A program made the translations under genes and the position numbers. From Halomicroarcula saliterrae (lineage in GTDB: Archaea > Halobacteriota > Halobacteria > Halobacteriales > Haloarculaceae), in NCBI RefSeq assembly GCF_031624395.1, contig NZ_JAMQON010000003.1, positions 310,001 to 374,000 of the forward strand: 64,000 nucleotides of DNA, given 5' to 3'. Numbering within the stretch: position 1 is the stretch's first letter; each line of letters starts with the position of its first letter. This document shows positions 59,456 to 64,000 of the stretch, piece after piece. The notes beneath the pieces are model-generated. The model saw nothing but the letters and a program-made list of their open reading frames with translations, was not told where the DNA came from and did no database searches.

Positions 59456-60637
59456 TCACTGCTCCGCCCGAAGCCGGCTCGCTCTGACAGCGCCCTCGTC
59501 GCTCGACCGGAGGATAGAGAGGGCCGTCATGACGTCCGAACGGGTGAGCAGTCCCCGGAACGCGCCGTCTTCGTCGGTGACGACCAGCCGGCCCACGGAG
59601 TTGTCCTGCAGTTCGTTCAGCGCGTCCATCACGTCCAGCTCGGGCCCGACGGTGACCAGCTCGGTGGTCATCACGTCCCGGACGGTGTAGGCGTCGCGTT
59701 CGACGTCCCGGACCGCGCGGGCGTCCTCCAGCGTGACCAGCCCCACCACCTCCCCGTCGACCTCGACGGGATAGCCCGTGTGGCGCTCCCGGAACATCGT
59801 CTCGACGAGCTCCCGGACCGACACCTCGGGCGTGACCGTGGTGACGCGGTCCGCCGGGGTCATCACGTCTCTGACCTGCACGCCCTCCAGGTCGGCACGC
59901 ATCGTCGTCTCTCGGGCCTCGCCCGCCGCGCCGATGTAGATGAAGAACGCCAGTCCGGCCAGGAAGATGTTGCCCGCGACAAAGAGGCCGAACAGTCCGA
60001 GCAGGATGGCAAAGACCTTGCCCACCTCGGCGGCGATCTGCGTCGCTCGCGCGTACGGGCGGGTCCGGGCGAGCAGGGCGCGAAGCACGCGCCCGCCGTC
60101 CATCGGGAACCCCGGGAGCATGTTGAACGCCGCGAGTGCGACGTTCATCACCGCCAGATAGGCGAAGACGAAGCGGGCTGACTCGACGGCCGTCGACTGG
60201 GTGCCCGGCAAGACGAGGAAGACGCCGTAGGAGACGACCCCCAGCACGATGCTGACGATGGGGCCGGCGACGGCGATGGCCAGCTCCTGTTTCCAGTCTT
60301 CGGGCATCTCGGTCAGCTGGGCGACGCCGCCGAAGAGCCACAGCGTGATGGAGTCGATCGGGAACCCGTACCGAATCGCGACGAGCGAGTGGCCCAGCTC
60401 GTGCAGGACGACGCCGGTAAAGAGGCCGACGGCGGCCACGGTGCCGAGCGCCCAGACGAGGCTCCCGCCGGTCAGCAGCGCCGGGTCCAGCCCGGTTCCC
60501 AGCGAGCTGTTCAACAGCCCCGCCGTCTGTGCTATCTGGGTCCCGATAATCCACGCGAACAGCGGCAGGACGAGCAGGAAGGTCAGGTCGAGCTGGATGG
60601 GGATGCCGAAGGCGCTCCCGATGCGGAACCGTCGCAT
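59456..60637 (-). CDS. Site-2 protease family membrane metalloprotease with two CBS domains
   Basis: The 393-residue protein has six hydrophobic helices, the zinc motif HELGH at 79-83 and the second motif FNMLPGFPMDGGRVLRAL with the third metal ligand Asp. After the membrane part (about 245) are two CBS domains (VRDVMTPADRVTTVTPEVSV and VRDVMTTELVTVGPELDVMD) that bind adenine nucleotides. Such S2P enzymes cut transmembrane substrates, and CBS domains may tune activity to energy state. The substrate is unknown. Next gene upstream (in the minus direction) is 50 bases away. Confidence 0.94.
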   Translation of the reverse strand: MRRFRIGSAFGIPIQLDLTFLLVLPLFAWIIGTQIAQTAGLLNSSLGTGLDPALLTGGSLVWALGTVAAVGLFTGVVLHELGHSLVAIRYGFPIDSITLWLFGGVAQLTEMPEDWKQELAIAVAGPIVSIVLGVVSYGVFLVLPGTQSTAVESARFVFAYLAVMNVALAAFNMLPGFPMDGGRVLRALLARTRPYARATQIAAEVGKVFAILLGLFGLFVAGNIFLAGLAFFIYIGAAGEARETTMRADLEGVQVRDVMTPADRVTTVTPEVSVRELVETMFRERHTGYPVEVDGEVVGLVTLEDARAVRDVERDAYTVRDVMTTELVTVGPELDVMDALNELQDNSVGRLVVTDEDGAFRGLLTRSDVMTALSILRSSDEGAVRASRLRAEQ

Positions 60638-60686
60638 ACCTGACGTTGGCGGCCGACGGTGATAAGGGCGGTGTGCCAGCGCGGGG

Positions 60687-61385
60687 CTACGACCGCCGGT
60701 GCGGTCTGTTCGTCGCCTGCGGGTCGAGCGGGCGCCAGTCGCTGCTCCCGCCCCGGAAGTCGCTCTCGCGCAGTTCCACGTCGTCGTCCCGCCGCCGGAC
60801 CTCGACGGTGCACTCGCAGAAGTGCTCGACGACCTCGACACTCACGTCGCCGTCGAGTGAGCTGTCGATGTAGAACACGCCGAGGTCGCCCGTCGCGATG
60901 ATGCGCCCGGTCAGCATGTGGATAAATCGCGAGACAGTCCGGAGGTCGGAGTGAGCGAGCATGGCGGAGACGGAGAACAGACCGACTCGAATCCGGTCGA
61001 ACCCTTTCGCACGGAGCGTCTCGTAGAGGGTGGCGACGGCCATCTCGATGGCCATGACGTCGCCGGGACCCTCGATGTGGTCGTGGTGGTCGAACCGGTG
61101 GTCCTCGTCGGCGATGCCCGAGCAATCGACGACCCCGACCCGCTCGGGGTCGACGCCGTCGCTCACCTCCCTCGCCCGGTCCAGCAGGTGTCGCCCGCTC
61201 ACGTCCGCCGACAGCAGGAGCCGCCCCTCGTTCCGGTAGGGCTCGGGCTGTGTCAGCCGGAGCGCCACCTCCCGGGCACCCGAGTCCGCGGGCCCTTTGA
61301 CGAGGATGTTGGTGCCGGGTTCGACGCCGTCCGGGAACAGTGGTGCCGGGAACCCGAACCGAACGCCGCGCGCTCCCGCGGTCAC
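60687..61385 (-). CDS. DUF7504-type RecA/KaiC-like signalling protein
   Basis: The 232-residue product resembles small, ATPase-like haloarchaeal proteins (DUF7504; a KaiC-type fold). It has PGTNILVKGPADSGAREVAL at the place of a Walker A loop, but the GxxxxGK(S/T) motif is not kept (no Lys before Ser), so it may not bind ATP. GRLLLSADVSGRHLLDRARE and SVSAMLAHSDLRTVSRFIHM follow. Its GTG overlaps the stop of the receiver-GAF gene (GTGA), showing cotranscription and suggesting joint action in signalling. Function unknown. Confidence 0.8.
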   Translation of the reverse strand: MTAGARGVRFGFPAPLFPDGVEPGTNILVKGPADSGAREVALRLTQPEPYRNEGRLLLSADVSGRHLLDRAREVSDGVDPERVGVVDCSGIADEDHRFDHHDHIEGPGDVMAIEMAVATLYETLRAKGFDRIRVGLFSVSAMLAHSDLRTVSRFIHMLTGRIIATGDLGVFYIDSSLDGDVSVEVVEHFCECTVEVRRRDDDVELRESDFRGGSSDWRPLDPQATNRPHRRS

Positions 61386-62287
61386 GGCGACTCCCCCTCC
61401 TCGACCCCTCGCTCGGCTCCCGTCCGCGGCTCGCGGGCGACCTCCAGCCAGTCCGTCACCTCGTCCGCGAGCAGGGAGAGGTAGGCGCGGTCGGCCTCGC
61501 TGAACACCCGCGGCTCGTCGTCGTAGACACAGAGCGTCCCGACGGGATGGCCCTCCCGCGTGGTGAGCGACGCCCCCGCGTAGAAGCGGATGGCCGTATC
61601 GTCGGTGACGTCGGGAAAACGCGGGTCGGCCGCGACGTCCTCGATTACGGAGACGCCGTCGTCGAGAATCGTGTAGGTACACGCCGAGTCCTCTCGGGGG
61701 GTCGGTTCGAACTCGCCGCCGGCACTGGCCAGGAACTCCTGGGTCCGTTCGGTGATGATGTTCACCGAACTCTGTGGCACCGCGAAGTGTTCGGTGGCCA
61801 GTTCGGTTACTCGCTGTACGGCCCGCCCCAGCAGCTCGTCGTCGAGGTCGATGGTCGCCAGCGCGGCGAGGCGCGCCCGCTCGTCGGGCGGGAGCGGATA
61901 CGAGGTCTGGCTCCGGTTGGCCGCGGTGTGTTTGACGAGCTGTACGACGCGGGCACCGACTTCGGGGACGCTCTTGGGGACGAACTCGGCGACGGGTCCG
62001 CCAGGGGACTCCTCGGCGATACGGACGGGCGAGTCGTCCGTCACGAGAATCGCACCGGTGTCGGGGGCGACCTCCCGGAGCGTGGTGACCAGCTCTACCC
62101 CGGTCCCGTCGGGGAGGTCGTACTCCGTCACCACGCAGTCGACGACCCGCTCGCCGAGTGTGGCCACCGCGTCAGCGATCGAAGTTTCGCGGTAGACCTC
62201 GATAGCGGGGTCGGCGACCAGTTCTCGCAGCGGTGACGTCCCCGCGGTCGCGTCCGGGTCGACGTAGAGGACTTGGATGTCCCCCAT
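61382..62287 (-). CDS. Receiver domain-GAF domain signalling protein
   Basis: The 301-residue protein has a receiver domain (about 1-115; IQVLYVDPDATAGTSPLREL, with the phospho-acceptor Asp in VVTEYDLPDGTGVELV and Lys in EFVPKSVP) and a GAF domain (about 150-285; ASLTTREGHPVGTLCVYDDE). It has no kinase or output DNA-binding domain. It would relay signal from a histidine kinase encoded elsewhere, with a ligand or light/redox input in the GAF domain. It is translationally coupled to the DUF7504-type gene through a four-base overlap. Confidence 0.92.
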   Translation of the reverse strand: MGDIQVLYVDPDATAGTSPLRELVADPAIEVYRETSIADAVATLGERVVDCVVTEYDLPDGTGVELVTTLREVAPDTGAILVTDDSPVRIAEESPGGPVAEFVPKSVPEVGARVVQLVKHTAANRSQTSYPLPPDERARLAALATIDLDDELLGRAVQRVTELATEHFAVPQSSVNIITERTQEFLASAGGEFEPTPREDSACTYTILDDGVSVIEDVAADPRFPDVTDDTAIRFYAGASLTTREGHPVGTLCVYDDEPRVFSEADRAYLSLLADEVTDWLEVAREPRTGAERGVEEGESP

Positions 62288-62459
62288 GGGGTCAGGGCTC
62301 CCGACGCGGCCGGTCTCCGGCTATCAGTTCCCCTGTCGCTCGTTCAGGGCGCATACACGGCTTTCTCGTCCGACGGGTAAAAGTTGAACGTGTGACATTA
62401 TCATCCGCGCCGAGCCCATGCCGAGCCAGTAAAGTAGCTCCCCAGTCGTACCTACAGCC

Positions 62460-64000
62460 GTGTCACAGCAGGTTGGGAAGGTGGAGACACTGTTTCTCCA
62501 CGAACACGGCGAGGACGTTCGCGTCGTCGCCCAGCGCGACGGGTCGCGACTCTTTCGCGGGGTTCTCGAACTGAAAGAGACCGACGCGGGGCCCCGGCCC
62601 CGCCGGCTCCGCATCGAGGACGGCTCCGGCGAGCAGCTGCGCTCGCCCGACCAGTTCGTCGAGCTGGCCCGCCGCGCGAGCCGCATCCGCATCTCCCAGC
62701 AGACCGGCCCCGTCGCCCGCGAGCGCATCACGGAGATGCTCGACGGCTATCAGCTCGACGCGAAGGTCGTCCGGACCTGTCGCTTCTGCGCGTCGGCGGG
62801 GCGGTACTCGCCTATCACGAGCGAGACAGCCATCGCGGCCGACGGGGAGTCTATCTGCCCCGACTGCGCGAGCGAGGAGCTCGACCGCCAGCTCGCCTTC
62901 GACGGCTCGATCACCGGCGACGCCCGGAAACGCCTCGAAGAGCTCCTGCTGGAGGTCCAGGACCTGGACCGCATCACCAACCTCCTGTCGGGGCAGCTCG
63001 ACCCCGACCTGACGAAGTTCGACGAGATCTCGGCCACGACCGAGGACGTCGACCCCGTCCGCGTGGACTCGCTGGGGCTCCACCCCGGCGTTCAGGACCG
63101 GCTGGAATCGCGCTTCGATACGCTCCTGCCGGTCCAGAGTCTCGCCGTCGAACACGGCGCGACCGATGGCGAGGACCAGCTCGTGGTGTCGGCCACGGCG
63201 ACGGGCAAGACTCTGGTCGGCGAGATGGCCGGGCTGGACAGGGTGTTGAACGGCGAGGGCAAGATGCTCTTTCTGGTGCCCCTCGTCGCCCTGGCGAACC
63301 AGAAGTACGACGACTTCCAGGACCGCTACGGCGACATGGTCGACGTTTCCTTGCGTGTGGGGGCGAGCCGTATCGCCGACGAGGGCGGTCGGTTCGACCC
63401 GGAGGCCGACATCATCGTCGGCACCTACGAGGGTATCGACCACGCGCTGCGGACCGGCAAAGACCTCGGCAATATCGGAACGGTCGTCATCGACGAGGTC
63501 CACACGCTGGGCGAGGACGAACGAGGCCACCGACTCGACGGCCTGATTTCGCGGCTCAAGTACTACTGTGAACGCGGGATGACGGAGTCGTCCCGGAACG
63601 AGCGAGCGGGCGAGGCGAGACGTGAAACGTCTCGGACCAAAGCGGAGAGTGAAACGAACCGCGGAGGAAACGCCCGCGAGTACGGCGACACCCAGTGGAT
63701 TTACCTCTCGGCGACGGTCGGCAACCCCGGCCAGCTGGCGAAGAAGCTCCGGGCGACGCTCATCGAGTTCGAGGAGCGCCCGGTCCCCATCGAACGCCAC
63801 GTCACCTTCGCCGACGGCCGCGAGAAGATAGAGACGGAAAAGAAGCTCGTCAAGCGGGCCTTCGACACGAAATCCAGCAAGGGGTACCGGGGCCAGACCA
63901 TCATCTTCACCAACTCTCGGCGGCGCTGTCACCAGATATCCCGGAAGCTGAACTACTCTTCGGCCCCGTATCACGCCGGACTGGACAACCGCAAGCGAAA
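62460..64000 (+). CDS. DEAD/DEAH-box helicase (3' end beyond window)
   Basis: About 513 codons are present. The N-terminal part has a zinc ribbon (CRFC near residue 107, CPDC near 139). The helicase core has a Q-like LLPVQSLAVEHG, Walker A VVSATATGKTLVGEMAG, motif Ia FLVPLVALANQKY, motif II VVIDEVHTLGEDERG, motif III WIYLSATVGNP and the start of domain 2 (QTIIFTNSRRRCHQ, PYHAGLDNRKR). This is the Ski2-like superfamily 2 group common in haloarchaea (ATP-dependent helicase with CxxC). An extra low-complexity, charged segment at about residues 374-410 lies between motifs II and III. The start is a GTG. It likely acts in DNA or RNA unwinding or repair. Confidence 0.92.
   Translation, partial: MSQQVGKVETLFLHEHGEDVRVVAQRDGSRLFRGVLELKETDAGPRPRRLRIEDGSGEQLRSPDQFVELARRASRIRISQQTGPVARERITEMLDGYQLDAKVVRTCRFCASAGRYSPITSETAIAADGESICPDCASEELDRQLAFDGSITGDARKRLEELLLEVQDLDRITNLLSGQLDPDLTKFDEISATTEDVDPVRVDSLGLHPGVQDRLESRFDTLLPVQSLAVEHGATDGEDQLVVSATATGKTLVGEMAGLDRVLNGEGKMLFLVPLVALANQKYDDFQDRYGDMVDVSLRVGASRIADEGGRFDPEADIIVGTYEGIDHALRTGKDLGNIGTVVIDEVHTLGEDERGHRLDGLISRLKYYCERGMTESSRNERAGEARRETSRTKAESETNRGGNAREYGDTQWIYLSATVGNPGQLAKKLRATLIEFEERPVPIERHVTFADGREKIETEKKLVKRAFDTKSSKGYRGQTIIFTNSRRRCHQISRKLNYSSAPYHAGLDNRKR
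63585..63690 (+). repeat. In-frame palindromic insertion within the helicase gene
   Basis: The DNA changes to a Gly/Ser/Arg/Glu-coding stretch with repeated CGAGCGAG-like words and the exact palindrome CGAGACGT-GAA-ACGTCTCG (63616-63634). It keeps the reading frame. Confidence 0.55.

Overview
The window is a stretch of a haloarchaeal chromosome (class Halobacteria). It is very GC-rich, its proteins are acidic (rich in Asp and Glu), secreted proteins often carry twin-arginine signals with lipoboxes, and many genes have a TATA box about 27-30 bases before the start codon with little or no leader. Halocyanin, Rieske, Bat-type HTH, TrmB, PGF-CTERM and CPBP families fit this. The lineage looks like Haloarculaceae, but that is only an impression.

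Layout. 1-11.3 kb: housekeeping and accessory genes (DUF6544-like protein, DehI-like dehalogenase, sugar O-acetyltransferase, a secreted protein that has lost its lipobox Cys, an amidohydrolase, an acetamidase, aldo/keto reductase, Bat-type regulator, cupin, CPBP protease, DUF4397 protein, glutaredoxin-like protein). 11.4-26.4 kb: carbohydrate region with a GH43-like enzyme, tRNA-His(GTG), and a galactoside catabolism locus. A seven-gene minus-strand transcription unit (binding protein, two permeases, ATPase, galactonate dehydratase, SDR dehydrogenase, GH42 beta-galactosidase) faces a plus-strand IclR regulator, GH36 alpha-galactosidase and 2-keto-3-deoxy sugar kinase, followed by a KDPG/KDPGal aldolase. 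Together these import galactosides, hydrolyse them and degrade galactose by the De Ley-Doudoroff route. Four 17-bp sites of form GTTYA-N7-TGAAC sit in the two intergenic regions around the IclR gene and are probably its operators.

26.6-44.7 kb: regulators (one fused to a secreted domain, one of FilR1 type), a 3,004-residue GLUG-repeat surface protein with a PGF-CTERM anchor, and a cluster of envelope proteins with membrane-linked or winged-helix regulators and two unusual regulatory DNA patterns. 44.7-54.2 kb: beta-propeller lipoprotein, RNase H-fold exonuclease, a BNR-repeat/SDR/TrmB set, a 31-residue small protein gene, a ZIP-like membrane protein, halocyanin and Rieske protein. 54.2-64 kb: methyltransferase, HxlR regulator, hydrolase/DoxX pair with a leader ORF, DsbA-like protein sharing an upstream motif with that pair, eIF2B-like protein, site-2 protease with CBS domains, a two-gene signalling pair, and the first part of a DEAD/DEAH helicase.

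No insertion sequence, CRISPR array, rRNA or replication origin was seen. The most interesting signals are regulatory: the IclR operator set, the 11-bp-phased GAAACG repeats at 42.5 kb, the duplicated palindrome-TATA module at 40.3-40.6 kb, and the motif shared by the DoxX and DsbA promoters.
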